From: Streptomyces mesophilus
GTDB taxonomy: Bacteria; Actinomycetota; Actinomycetes; Streptomycetales; Streptomycetaceae
Assembly: GCF_011044995.1 (NCBI RefSeq)
Contig: NZ_JAAKZW010000057.1
Location: 1 to 35,866 of the forward strand
DNA: 35,866 nucleotides
Reading direction: 5' to 3'
Below, piece by piece: positions 1 through 6,812 of the stretch. The notes beneath the pieces are model-generated. The model made no database searches, was not told where the DNA came from, and worked only from the letters and a program-made list of their open reading frames with translations. Both the position numbers and the translations under genes were made by a program. The stretch's first letter is position 1, and each line of letters begins with the position of its first letter.

Positions 1-34
1 AGCCAGATCCCACCCGCACATGGAGACGGCCCGC

Positions 35-1630
35 ATGGACCTAGTAATCCGCAACGCCCAAGTCATCGACGGCTCCGGCACCCCCTCGTACACCGCCGAT
101 GTCGGCATACAGGACGGGCGGATCGCCGAGATCCGCACAGAGGGGCCGCGCCCCACGGGCGCGAGGACCGTCGAGGCCGACGGCCTCGCCCTCTCCCCCG
201 GTTTCATCGACATGCACGCCCACAGCGACCTCGCCCTCCTCCGCGACCAGGACCACAGCGCCAAGGCCGCCCAGGGCGTCACCCTCGAAGTCCTCGGCCA
301 GGACGGCCTCTCGTACGCGCCCGTCGACGACCGCACCCTCGGCGAGGTCCGCAAGGCCATCACCGGGTGGAACGGCGACGGCAGCGACATCGACTTCGAC
401 TGGCGCTCGGTGGGTGAGTACCTGGACCGCCTCGACCGGCAGGGCATCGCGGTCAACGCCGCGTATCTCATCCCTCAGGGCACCGTCCGGATGTACGCCG
501 TCGGCTGGGACGACCGCGAGGCCACACCCCAAGAGCTCGACCGGATGCGGCAGTTGGTGGCCGAGGGGATGGAGCAGGGCGCCGTCGGCATGTCGTCGGG
601 GCTCACGTACACACCCGGCATGTACGCCAAGGACTCCGAACTCGCCGAGCTGTGCAAGGTCGTCGCCCGCTACGACGGCTACTACTGCCCGCACCACCGC
701 AGTTACGGAGCCGGCGCGCTCCAGGCGTACGAGGAAATGGTGAACCTCACGCGGGACGCCGGCTGCGCGCTCCATCTCGCCCACGCCACCATGAACTTCG
801 GTGTGAACAAGGGCAAGGCGCCCGATCTGCTCGCGCTCCTGGACGGCGCGCTGGACGACGGCGCCGACATCTCGCTCGACACGTACCCGTACACCCCCGG
901 CTGCACCACGCTCGTCGCGATGCTGCCGAGCTGGGCGAGCGAGGGCGGGCCCGAGGCGATCCTCGCGCGGCTGAAGGACGACGGGAGCGCCGAGAAGATC
1001 CGGCACCACATGGAGGTCATCGGCGCGGACGGCTGCCACGGGGTGCCGATCGAGTGGGACACCATCGAGATCTCCGGTGTCTCGGACCCGGGTCTCGCGT
1101 CCTGCGTCGGCAAGACGATCCAGCAGTCCGCGGACATGCGCGGCGAGGAGCCGTGGGTCACGGCCCGCCGCCTCCTGATCAACGACAAGCTCGGCTCGAC
1201 GATCCTTCAGCACGTCGGACACGAGGAGAACGTCCAGGCGATCATGAAGCACCGGGTGCACACGGGCGGTTCGGACGGCATCCTGCAGGGCTTCAAGCCG
1301 CATCCGCGGGCGTACGGGACGTTCCCGCAGTATCTCGGGCGCTACTCAAGGGAGTTGGGGATCCTCTCCCTGGAGGAGACGGTCGCCCATCTGACCTCGC
1401 GTCCCGCCGCCCGGCTGCGGCTGCCCGACCGCGGGCTCGTCCGCGAGGGCTACCGCGCCGACCTGGTGCTCTTCGATCCGGCCACGGTCGCGGCCGGGTC
1501 CACCTTCGACGCACCGCGCACGCTGCCGGTCGGTATCCCGCACGTCCTGATCGACGGGAAGTTCGTGATCGAGGACGGCAAGCGCACGGACGTCCTCGCG
1601 GGGCGGTCGGTGCGGCGGACGGCCGCCTGA
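35..1630 (+). CDS. N-acyl-D-amino-acid deacylase family amidohydrolase (D-aminoacylase-like)
   Basis: A 531-residue cytosolic metal-dependent hydrolase of the amidohydrolase-3 superfamily, likely hydrolysing N-acyl-D-amino acids or related cyclic amides. Visible family landmarks are the N-terminal MDLVIRNAQVIDGSG strand, the metal-binding HAH motif (about residues 61-63), a C-terminal GGSDG motif followed by PHPRAYGTF, and the closing SRPAARL...G.ADLVLFDP segment. Classical D-aminoacylases carry GNCG, whose cysteine binds zinc; here the equivalent stretch reads GQDG (about 88-91), so Asp may replace Cys. An in-frame ATG at 20 would add five residues. I prefer ATG 35 because the protein then begins as family members do and a GGAG lies 9 nt upstream. 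A strong hairpin at 1638-1675 ends the unit. The class is secure; the exact substrate is not. Confidence 0.87.
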   Translation: MDLVIRNAQVIDGSGTPSYTADVGIQDGRIAEIRTEGPRPTGARTVEADGLALSPGFIDMHAHSDLALLRDQDHSAKAAQGVTLEVLGQDGLSYAPVDDRTLGEVRKAITGWNGDGSDIDFDWRSVGEYLDRLDRQGIAVNAAYLIPQGTVRMYAVGWDDREATPQELDRMRQLVAEGMEQGAVGMSSGLTYTPGMYAKDSELAELCKVVARYDGYYCPHHRSYGAGALQAYEEMVNLTRDAGCALHLAHATMNFGVNKGKAPDLLALLDGALDDGADISLDTYPYTPGCTTLVAMLPSWASEGGPEAILARLKDDGSAEKIRHHMEVIGADGCHGVPIEWDTIEISGVSDPGLASCVGKTIQQSADMRGEEPWVTARRLLINDKLGSTILQHVGHEENVQAIMKHRVHTGGSDGILQGFKPHPRAYGTFPQYLGRYSRELGILSLEETVAHLTSRPAARLRLPDRGLVREGYRADLVLFDPATVAAGSTFDAPRTLPVGIPHVLIDGKFVIEDGKRTDVLAGRSVRRTAA

Positions 1631-1637
1631 TTTTCGT

Positions 1638-1675
1638 TGGACCGCAGGCCTGACCGCTGGTTAGCCTGCGGTCCA
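1638..1675 (+). terminator. Rho-independent-type terminator after the amidohydrolase
   Basis: A perfect 12-bp inverted repeat (arms 1638-1649 and 1664-1675, 14-nt loop) begins 8 nt after the stop codon, with a TTTT run just before it. Streptomyces terminators often lack a U tract, so a GC-rich stem alone is typical. Confidence 0.8.
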
Positions 1676-1702
1676 TGTCCAGCCCCGAGGCCTCCAGAAT
1701 CT

Positions 1703-1724
1703 AGCCACCGGCTCCCCGGTGGCT
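1703..1724. other. Second GC hairpin in the exporter leader
   Basis: A perfect 9-bp inverted repeat, AGCCACCGG / CCGGTGGCT, with a 4-nt loop, lies 28 nt beyond the terminator and 160 nt before the exporter start. It could be a backup terminator or part of an attenuator for the exporter. Confidence 0.5.
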
Positions 1725-1747
1725 GCGCCGCTCTCCCTTCTCCGGCC

Positions 1748-1775
1748 TCTCGCTTCTCGCTTCTCGCTTCTCGCA
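1748..1775. repeat. Four heptamer tandem repeats (TCTCGCT)
   Basis: Three exact TCTCGCT units and a fourth ending in A run without interruption through the non-coding leader upstream of the MFS exporter. The tract is pyrimidine-rich and may be slippage-prone. No function can be assigned from sequence. Confidence 0.85.
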
Positions 1776-1830
1776 GAGCCGTTATGGAGAGGGCGCCCTC
1801 GGCATGCCGTCCCACGGTCCTCTTTCCTCC

Positions 1831-1859
1831 AGCCGTACGCACCATCCGCGCGTACGGCT
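1831..1859. promoter_or_regulatory. 10-bp perfect dyad upstream of the exporter start
   Basis: AGCCGTACGC (1831-1840) and GCGTACGGCT (1850-1859) are perfect inverted arms around a 9-nt loop, 24 nt before the GTG start. The loop contains TCCGC, complementary to the GCGGA that overlaps the putative ribosome binding site (1871-1875). It could therefore be an operator or an RNA switch. I found no short leader ORF that terminates before the GTG, so a classic leader-peptide attenuator is not demonstrated. Confidence 0.55.
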
Positions 1860-1883
1860 CACCGTGTGCTGCGGAGTTCTGCT

Positions 1884-3146
1884 GTGCCTCCTTTCCTCTA
1901 TCTCCTCGGCCTTGCCGTGTTCGCGCAAGGCACCTCGGAGTTCATGCTCGCCGGGCTCGGCCCGGACATCGCCCGGGACCTTCAGGTCTCCCTCTCCGAC
2001 GCCGGGTTGCTGACCTCGGCGTTCGCGGTCGGCATGGTCGTCGGCGCACCGTCGATGGCCCTGCTCGTGCGCCGCCTCTCCCCGCGGGGCGCGCTCCTCG
2101 GCTTTCTCGCCCTCTTCCTTTGCGCCCACGTCGTCGGCGCCCTGACCGAGAGCTTCGCCGTCCTCCTGGCCACCCGGATCGTGGGCGCCCTCGCCAACGC
2201 CGGGTTCCTGGCCGTCGCCCTGGCGACCGCCGTCTCGATGGTCCGCCCCGACCAGAAGGGCCGGGCGACCTCCGTGCTGCTCGGCGGGGTGACGCTGGCC
2301 TGTGTGGCGGGCGTGCCCGCGGGCGCGTACCTCGGTCAACTCTGGGGCTGGCGCGCGGCGTTCTGGGCGGTGGCGGCGGTGTCACTGCCGGCGCTCGTGG
2401 CGATCGCACGGTCGGTGCCGGGCGGGGCGGCGGCGGGTACGGACGACGCCACGTCGCCGTCGGGCGACGGCGGGGCGGGGCAGGGCGCGGAAGGGGCCCC
2501 CTCGCCTTCCGCCGCCGCCCCTGTGCCGCTCGCCGCCGAACTCCGGGCGCTGCGGCGGCCGCGGCTGCGCCTCGCGCTCCTGCTCGGGGCGCTGGTCAAC
2601 GGGGCGACGTTCTGCGCCTTCACCTACCTCGCGCCCGTGATCACCGACGTGGCGGACCTCGCGGAAGGCTGGATCCCCCCGCTCCTCGCGCTCTTCGGCC
2701 TCGGCTCCTTCCTCGGCGTCACCCTCGCGGGCCGCCTCGCCGACCGCCGCCCGCGCGCGGTGGCCGGCGGCGGGACGGTGGCGCTGGTCTGCGCCTGGAC
2801 CGTCTTCGCCCTGACGGCCGGTTCCGCGCCGGCGGTCATCGCCCTGGTCCTCCTCCTGGGCACGCTCTCCTTCGGCGTCGGCGCCACGCTGATCTCCCGC
2901 ATCCTGTACGCGGCCGACGGCGCCCCCACCCTGTCCGGCGCCTACGCCACCGCGGCGCTGAACACGGGCGCCGCCCTCGGCCCCGCCCTCGGCGCCCTCA
3001 CCCTCACCTGGGACCCACGCGGCCCCCTGTGGACCAGCGCGGCCCTGACGGCGCTCGCTCTTGTGGCGGCCCCCCGGGCGTTCAAGGTGGCGGACGTCAC
3101 GTCCACCGGAGAGGCTCCGTACATCCAAGCCCCGCCCGCCCCGTAA
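1884..3146 (+). CDS. Chloramphenicol-type MFS efflux transporter (Cml/Cmx family)
   Basis: A 420-residue, 12-TM major facilitator of the DHA1 drug:H+ antiporter class, inner membrane, most like the actinobacterial chloramphenicol exporters (CmlR, Cmx). The diagnostic start VPPFLYLLGLAVFAQGTSEFML corresponds to the family's MPLPLYLLALAVCAQGTSEFML pattern. It places initiation at GTG 1884, with GCGGAG 7 nt upstream, although the frame is open further upstream. A Gly/Ala/Pro/Ser-rich cytoplasmic loop separates the two six-helix halves and is longer than usual. The gene stands alone, preceded by a terminator, heptamer repeats and two hairpins, suggesting induced expression. Substrate is inferred from family resemblance only and other hydrophobic drugs are possible. 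Confidence 0.88.
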   Translation: MPPFLYLLGLAVFAQGTSEFMLAGLGPDIARDLQVSLSDAGLLTSAFAVGMVVGAPSMALLVRRLSPRGALLGFLALFLCAHVVGALTESFAVLLATRIVGALANAGFLAVALATAVSMVRPDQKGRATSVLLGGVTLACVAGVPAGAYLGQLWGWRAAFWAVAAVSLPALVAIARSVPGGAAAGTDDATSPSGDGGAGQGAEGAPSPSAAAPVPLAAELRALRRPRLRLALLLGALVNGATFCAFTYLAPVITDVADLAEGWIPPLLALFGLGSFLGVTLAGRLADRRPRAVAGGGTVALVCAWTVFALTAGSAPAVIALVLLLGTLSFGVGATLISRILYAADGAPTLSGAYATAALNTGAALGPALGALTLTWDPRGPLWTSAALTALALVAAPRAFKVADVTSTGEAPYIQAPPAP

Positions 3147-3278
3147 TCCGGCATTCCGCACGCACCCGCCGTCCGCCGCATTGCGATGGAAGGCGGGCGC
3201 GTGCGTGTCCCGGTGCGCGTTCCCCGCGAGGGACCAAAGACCGCGCGCCGGGACGAAACACGCTCGTAAAGTTGCGGC

Positions 3279-4490
3279 ATGCAGCTGATCCAGTCGACGA
3301 AGCTCTCCAACGTCTGTTACGAGATCCGGGGTCCGGTTCTCGAGGAGGCCATGCGGCTGGAGGCGGCAGGGCACCGGATCCTGAAGCTGAACACCGGGAA
3401 TCCGGCGGCCTTCGGGTTCGACTGTCCGCCCGAGATCCTCGAGGACGTTCTGCGGAACGTCGGTTCCGCGCATGGATACGGCGACGCGAAAGGGCTGCTC
3501 TCGGCCCGGCGCGCGGTGATGATGCACTACCAGACGCTCGGCGTGGAGACGGACGTCGAGCATGTCTACATCGGCAACGGGGTCTCCGAGCTGATCGTCA
3601 TGGCGATGCAGGCGCTGCTCGACGACGGGGACGAGGTGCTCGTACCGGCGCCGGACTACCCGCTGTGGACGGCCGCCGTCTCGCTGTCCGGCGGTACCGC
3701 CGTGCACTACCGCTGCGACGAGCAGTCGGACTGGATGCCGGACCTCGCCGACGTGGAGCGGAAGGTCACCGACCGCACCAAGGCGATCGTGATCATCAAC
3801 CCGAACAACCCCACGGGCGCCGTCTACAGCGACGACGTGGTGCGCGGGCTCGCGGACATCGCGCGGCGGCACAATCTGCTTGTCTGCTCCGACGAGATCT
3901 ACGACAAGATCCTGTACGACGGGGCCACGCACACCCCGACCGCGGCGCTCGCGCCCGATCTGCTGACGCTGACCTTCAACGGGATGTCCAAGGCCTACCG
4001 GGTGGCCGGGTACCGGACGGGCTGGATGGTCATCTCGGGGCCGCGCGCGCACGCCGCCTCGTACATCGAAGGCCTGACGATCCTCGCGAACATGCGCCTT
4101 TGCGCCAATATGCCGGCGCAGCACGGCGTGGTCGCGGCCCTGACCGGGCGGCAGTCGATCAATGATCTGGTGCTGCCGGGCGGGCGGCTCGTCGAGCAGC
4201 GGGACACGGCGTACGAGCTGCTCACGCAGATTCCGGGCGTGACGTGCGTGAAGCCCAAGGGGGCTCTCTATCTCTTCCCGCGGCTCGATCCGAAGGTCTT
4301 CAAGATCAAGGACGACCGGCAGATGGTGCTCGATCTGCTGCGGGCCGAGAAGATCATGGTCGTGCAGGGGACGGGGTTCAACTGGCCCGAGCCCGATCAC
4401 TTCCGGATCGTCACGCTGCCGCAGGCCACGGACCTGGCGGACGCGGTGACGCGGATCGGGAAGTTCCTCGACGGGTACGGGCAGCCGTAA
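3279..4490 (+). CDS. PLP-dependent class I/II aminotransferase, AlaA-like (alanine transaminase)
   Basis: A 403-residue fold-type I aminotransferase. Visible motifs are NTGNPAAFGF near the N terminus, HGYGDAKGL, IGNGVSELI, the substrate-site segment INPNNPTGAVY, SDEIYDKILYD with the pyridine-contacting Asp and Tyr, and the Schiff-base lysine in MSKAYRVAGYRTGW, followed by the phosphate-binding Arg. These match the AlaA branch (glutamate-pyruvate transaminase) rather than classical aspartate aminotransferases. It would act in the cytosol in alanine synthesis and nitrogen exchange. The ATG follows TAAAGT (3267-3272) by only 6 nt and no convincing ribosome binding site is seen, so a leaderless transcript is possible. 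It converges with the next gene, leaving four bases between stops. Confidence 0.9.
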   Translation: MQLIQSTKLSNVCYEIRGPVLEEAMRLEAAGHRILKLNTGNPAAFGFDCPPEILEDVLRNVGSAHGYGDAKGLLSARRAVMMHYQTLGVETDVEHVYIGNGVSELIVMAMQALLDDGDEVLVPAPDYPLWTAAVSLSGGTAVHYRCDEQSDWMPDLADVERKVTDRTKAIVIINPNNPTGAVYSDDVVRGLADIARRHNLLVCSDEIYDKILYDGATHTPTAALAPDLLTLTFNGMSKAYRVAGYRTGWMVISGPRAHAASYIEGLTILANMRLCANMPAQHGVVAALTGRQSINDLVLPGGRLVEQRDTAYELLTQIPGVTCVKPKGALYLFPRLDPKVFKIKDDRQMVLDLLRAEKIMVVQGTGFNWPEPDHFRIVTLPQATDLADAVTRIGKFLDGYGQP

Positions 4491-4494
4491 GGCG

Positions 4495-4902
4495 TCAGAC
4501 GGCGGCGGGGGTCAGCGCCTGAGCGTGCGCCTCCATCCGGCGCGCCGCCAGGATCGCCGCCGAGGTGTCCGCCCGCGAAGCCGCCACCACGAGCGCCCGT
4601 CCCGCGAGGGCATGGGCACGCTGGTGGAGCGCCGCCAGATGCGGCTCGTGGATCGCCGCCGCGACACCCGCCCGGACCGGTGCGCGCCCGCCGCGCAGGC
4701 GCGTGACCGCGGCCGCCAACTCGGCCGAGGCCTCGTCGAGTTCGGCGGAAGGCGCGAGTCCTCGCAGCTCATCCGTCACCGCGAGCAGCGCCGCGAGATG
4801 ACCGGCGAGCTGGAGCTCGAGCTCCTCCTCGCGCGTACGGTGCGGGAAATCGCCGTCGGGGCCCATGGTGTGGACCGACTTGGCGCGGATCGGCTCGTAC
4901 AT
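4495..4902 (-). CDS. Conserved Streptomyces hypothetical protein, helical
   Basis: A 135-residue protein starting MYEPIRAKSVHTMGP that I recognise only as a Streptomyces-type hypothetical. After a short polar N terminus (about 30 residues) it is almost entirely alanine-rich amphipathic helix; I see no signal peptide, membrane span or metal motif. The frame continues ten residues upstream, but ATG 4902 is chosen because a strong AGGAGGT-like site (TGGAGGT) lies 6 nt before it. The -10-like TAGGAT (complement of 4931-4936) and a Fur/PerR-like dyad (4939-4953) sit upstream, suggesting its own regulated promoter rather than read-through from the CGNR gene, 111 nt upstream on the same strand. The function is unknown; a metal- or redox-responsive role is only an inference from the box. 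Confidence 0.75.
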   Translation of the reverse strand: MYEPIRAKSVHTMGPDGDFPHRTREEELELQLAGHLAALLAVTDELRGLAPSAELDEASAELAAAVTRLRGGRAPVRAGVAAAIHEPHLAALHQRAHALAGRALVVAASRADTSAAILAARRMEAHAQALTPAAV

Positions 4903-4930
4903 GGCAGGACCTCCAGGCTGGGATGACCAC

Positions 4931-4953
4931 ATCCTAGCTTAGATTCAGTCTAA
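4931..4953 (-). promoter_or_regulatory. Promoter with Fur/PerR-like 7-1-7 operator
   Basis: Read on the minus strand, TTAGACT-G-AATCTAA (4939-4953) is a 15-bp 7-1-7 dyad with six of seven arm pairs complementary, the layout of Fur/PerR-family boxes. It lies directly upstream of TAGGAT (4931-4936), a good -10, so a bound repressor would cover the spacer. Transcription would start near 4924, leaving a leader of about 22 nt that carries a strong ribosome binding site. Confidence 0.55.
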
Positions 4954-5013
4954 AGTTGAGTCGGCTCGATGCTGTGGTCCACGGGCCGCGCACACCGACC
5001 GGCGCCCGCGAGG

Positions 5014-5619
5014 TCACCCGCTCCGCCGGGTGCGGGAATAGTGCCGTCTGGCGCGATCCCGGTTGCCGCAGTCATCCGAGCTGCACCAGCGCCGGGTCCC
5101 GCCCCGGGAGCGGTCGAGGAAGAACCAGCCGCATCCGGGGCCCGCACAGCGCCGGACCCGGTCCAGGCCGTCCCCGCCCAGCAGATCCTCGGCCTGCAGC
5201 GCCAGCGCGTGGCACAGGTCGCCGAGATGGTCCGCGCCGGACTGCCACCGCAGCGGGAAGGCGGGGGGCAGCGCGGCGTCCTCGCGGGCCAGCACCAGGC
5301 TCCGCCGCAGCGCCTCCCACTCCTGGACAGGAGGCTCCTCACCGTCGACGAGGGCGTCCAGGAGCGGCCAGAGGGTGGCGCGCAGGTCCGTGAGCGCCGC
5401 GATCGCGGCCTGTGCGGACGCGGAGTCCGCCGCCTCGGACCGGAGCAGCACCTCCGCGCGGTCGGCGGTGAGCAGTCCGCTCGCGACGGCCCAGCGCACC
5501 CACGCCTCAAAACCCTGGACGCGGTCCACCGCGCGGACGGGGTCCAGGCGCCAGGCACGGGTGTTGGCGAAATCGAGCACCGGGTGGCCGCCGATGAGGG
5601 TCACCACGGAGTCGCTCAT
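5014..5619 (-). CDS. CGNR zinc-finger regulator with N-terminal ABATE domain
   Basis: A 201-residue putative transcription regulator. The N-terminal half has the ABATE-domain signature (LIGGHPVLDFANT, then helical WVRWAVASGLL) proposed to bind a ligand. The C terminus is a CGNR zinc finger: CAGPGCGWFFLDRS followed by RRWCSSDDCGNRDRARRHY, with four cysteines for zinc and the basic CGNR helix for DNA binding. GTG 5622 directly abuts ATG 5619, giving an ambiguity of one residue; no clear ribosome binding site is present and GAGTAT lies a few bases upstream, so the transcript may be leaderless. It is divergent from azlCD, with a short dyad between, which suggests it controls the exporter. The assignment is firm at family level; the ligand is unknown. 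Confidence 0.88.
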   Translation of the reverse strand: MSDSVVTLIGGHPVLDFANTRAWRLDPVRAVDRVQGFEAWVRWAVASGLLTADRAEVLLRSEAADSASAQAAIAALTDLRATLWPLLDALVDGEEPPVQEWEALRRSLVLAREDAALPPAFPLRWQSGADHLGDLCHALALQAEDLLGGDGLDRVRRCAGPGCGWFFLDRSRGGTRRWCSSDDCGNRDRARRHYSRTRRSG

Positions 5620-5643
5620 CACGCAGCCAGCATACTCGGTCTT

Positions 5644-5673
5644 CTAACAGGCATACGGGCTTATGGTTGTTAG
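5644..5673. promoter_or_regulatory. Candidate CGNR-regulator operator between divergent genes
   Basis: CTAACA (5644-5649) and TGTTAG (5668-5673) are perfect inverted arms 18 nt apart in the 64-nt divergent region. The right arm overlaps TAGGAT (5671-5676), a likely -10 for azlC whose +1 would fall at or next to ATG 5684. Such placement suits an autoregulated repressor site. Confidence 0.45.
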
Positions 5674-5683
5674 GATCGTAGGC

Positions 5684-6466
5684 ATGGGCAGCCTCCGATC
5701 AGCGCAAGCCGACGCCTCACCGTCAGCGAAAGCCGCCGCCTCGCCGCGAGCGAGCTTCGTCTCCGGGCTCAAGACGGGGTCCGGGCTTGCGGCAGCCGCC
5801 TTCCTCCTCGCCGTCAGCTTCGGTGCGATCAGCACCTCGCAGGGCTGGGGACATCTCGCGCCCGTCATCTGCTCGATGGCGGTGTTCTCGGGGTCCGCGC
5901 AGTTCGCCCTCCTTGCGACCCTGGGCTCCGGCGGCGGGATCACCGGCGCCGTGACGTCGGCGGCACTGGTCAACAGCCGGTTCATCCCCATGGGCATCGC
6001 CGTCGCCGGCGATCTGCGCGGCGGCCGGATCCGCCGTGCGCTCGAAGGCCAGGCGGTGGTCGACGGATCCTGGGCCGCCGCTCACCTCGGGGGCGGCCGG
6101 TTCGACCGGTACCTCCTCTTCGGCGCCACCGCGATCCAGTGGCCCGCCTGGGTCGCCGGCACCGCCCTGGGCGTCGTGGTGTCCCCCGACCCCGACCTCC
6201 TCCACCGGCTCGGACTTGACGTCCTGACGCCGGCGCTGTTCGTCGCGCTGCTCTTCGACGAGGTCCGCCGGGAACGGATCAACCGGCTGCCGGCCCTGCT
6301 CGGAGCCGCACTCGCCGCCGGCCTCATCGTTTTCCTGCCGGCCGGCCCCGCCCTGGTGGGCGCGGCACTCGCGGCCCTCGTCGCGCTCTTCAGGGCGCCC
6401 GCCGCACCCGCCCCGCCACCCGAAGACGTGCACCGCGTCCACTCCGACGAACAGGTCGCACCATGA
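5684..6466 (+). CDS. azlC: AzlC family branched-chain amino acid exporter, large subunit
   Basis: A 260-residue integral membrane protein. The segment FLLAVSFGAISTSQGW...VFSGSAQFALLATLGSGG is the characteristic AzlC first half, followed by ALVNSRFIPMGIAV, and several hydrophobic spans run to the end. AzlC works with AzlD to export branched-chain amino acids and analogues across the cytoplasmic membrane. The frame is open seven codons upstream, but ATG 5684 lies exactly where transcription from TAGGAT (5671-5676) would begin, indicating a leaderless start. It overlaps azlD by 4 nt (ATGA), so the two subunits are translationally coupled. The C-terminal tail after the last span is Ala/Pro-rich. 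The family call is sure; the transported substrate is inferred. Confidence 0.88.
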   Translation: MGSLRSAQADASPSAKAAASPRASFVSGLKTGSGLAAAAFLLAVSFGAISTSQGWGHLAPVICSMAVFSGSAQFALLATLGSGGGITGAVTSAALVNSRFIPMGIAVAGDLRGGRIRRALEGQAVVDGSWAAAHLGGGRFDRYLLFGATAIQWPAWVAGTALGVVVSPDPDLLHRLGLDVLTPALFVALLFDEVRRERINRLPALLGAALAAGLIVFLPAGPALVGAALAALVALFRAPAAPAPPPEDVHRVHSDEQVAP

Positions 6467-6765
6467 CTCTCTGGCTCACCATCGCCGCCGTCGCCGCCCT
6501 CAGCTTCACGTGCAAGGCCTTCGGCCCCGCCCTCTTCGGCGGGCGCACCCTGTCCCCGCGGGTCCGGTCGGTCATCGCCTTCACAGCCCCGGCCCTGCTC
6601 GCCGGATTCATCGTCGTGGACGTACTGGGCCCCCGCTGGAGCGCCGTGGATCTCACCGTGCTCGCGGGACTCGCGGTCGTCCCGCTGCTGCTCTGGCGTC
6701 GGGCCCCGCTCCCCGTGGCCCTGGTGGCCGCGGTCGCCGTCACGGCGCTGCTGCGCATCCCTTAG
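6463..6765 (+). CDS. azlD: AzlD family branched-chain amino acid exporter, small subunit
   Basis: A 100-residue protein with three to four hydrophobic spans, the usual AzlD size. It opens MTLWLTIAAVAALSFTCKAFGPALFGGR and contains FTAPALLAGFIVVD and LAGLAVVPLLLWRR, patterns typical of AzlD. Its start overlaps the azlC stop by 4 nt. It ends 46 nt before the stop of the convergent kinase gene, with a hairpin between them. AzlD is needed with AzlC for export; the role is assigned by family and by the pairing. Confidence 0.88.
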   Translation: MTLWLTIAAVAALSFTCKAFGPALFGGRTLSPRVRSVIAFTAPALLAGFIVVDVLGPRWSAVDLTVLAGLAVVPLLLWRRAPLPVALVAAVAVTALLRIP

Positions 6766-6792
6766 CGCCCGTCAGCTTCCAGGGCTCCGTCG

Positions 6793-6812
6793 GCTCCCGG
6801 CTCACCGGGGGC
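6793..6812. terminator. Hairpin between convergent azlD and the kinase gene
   Basis: GCTCCCGG (6793-6800) and CCGGGGGC (6805-6812) form an 8-bp stem with one wobble and a 4-nt loop, touching the kinase stop codon. This is a plausible shared terminator for the converging units. Confidence 0.45.

Noticed and set aside
1783..1883. Leader-peptide attenuator for the chloramphenicol-type exporter
   Set aside because: I looked for a short ORF ending before GTG 1884. Frames starting at 1783 and 1804 have no stop before the gene, so a classic stalled leader peptide is not supported.
2382..4400. 672-codon minus-strand reading frame opposite the exporter and aminotransferase
   Set aside because: It is antisense to two well-supported genes, has low-complexity Arg/His/Asp-rich composition and no recognisable domain; it is a by-product of high third-position GC.
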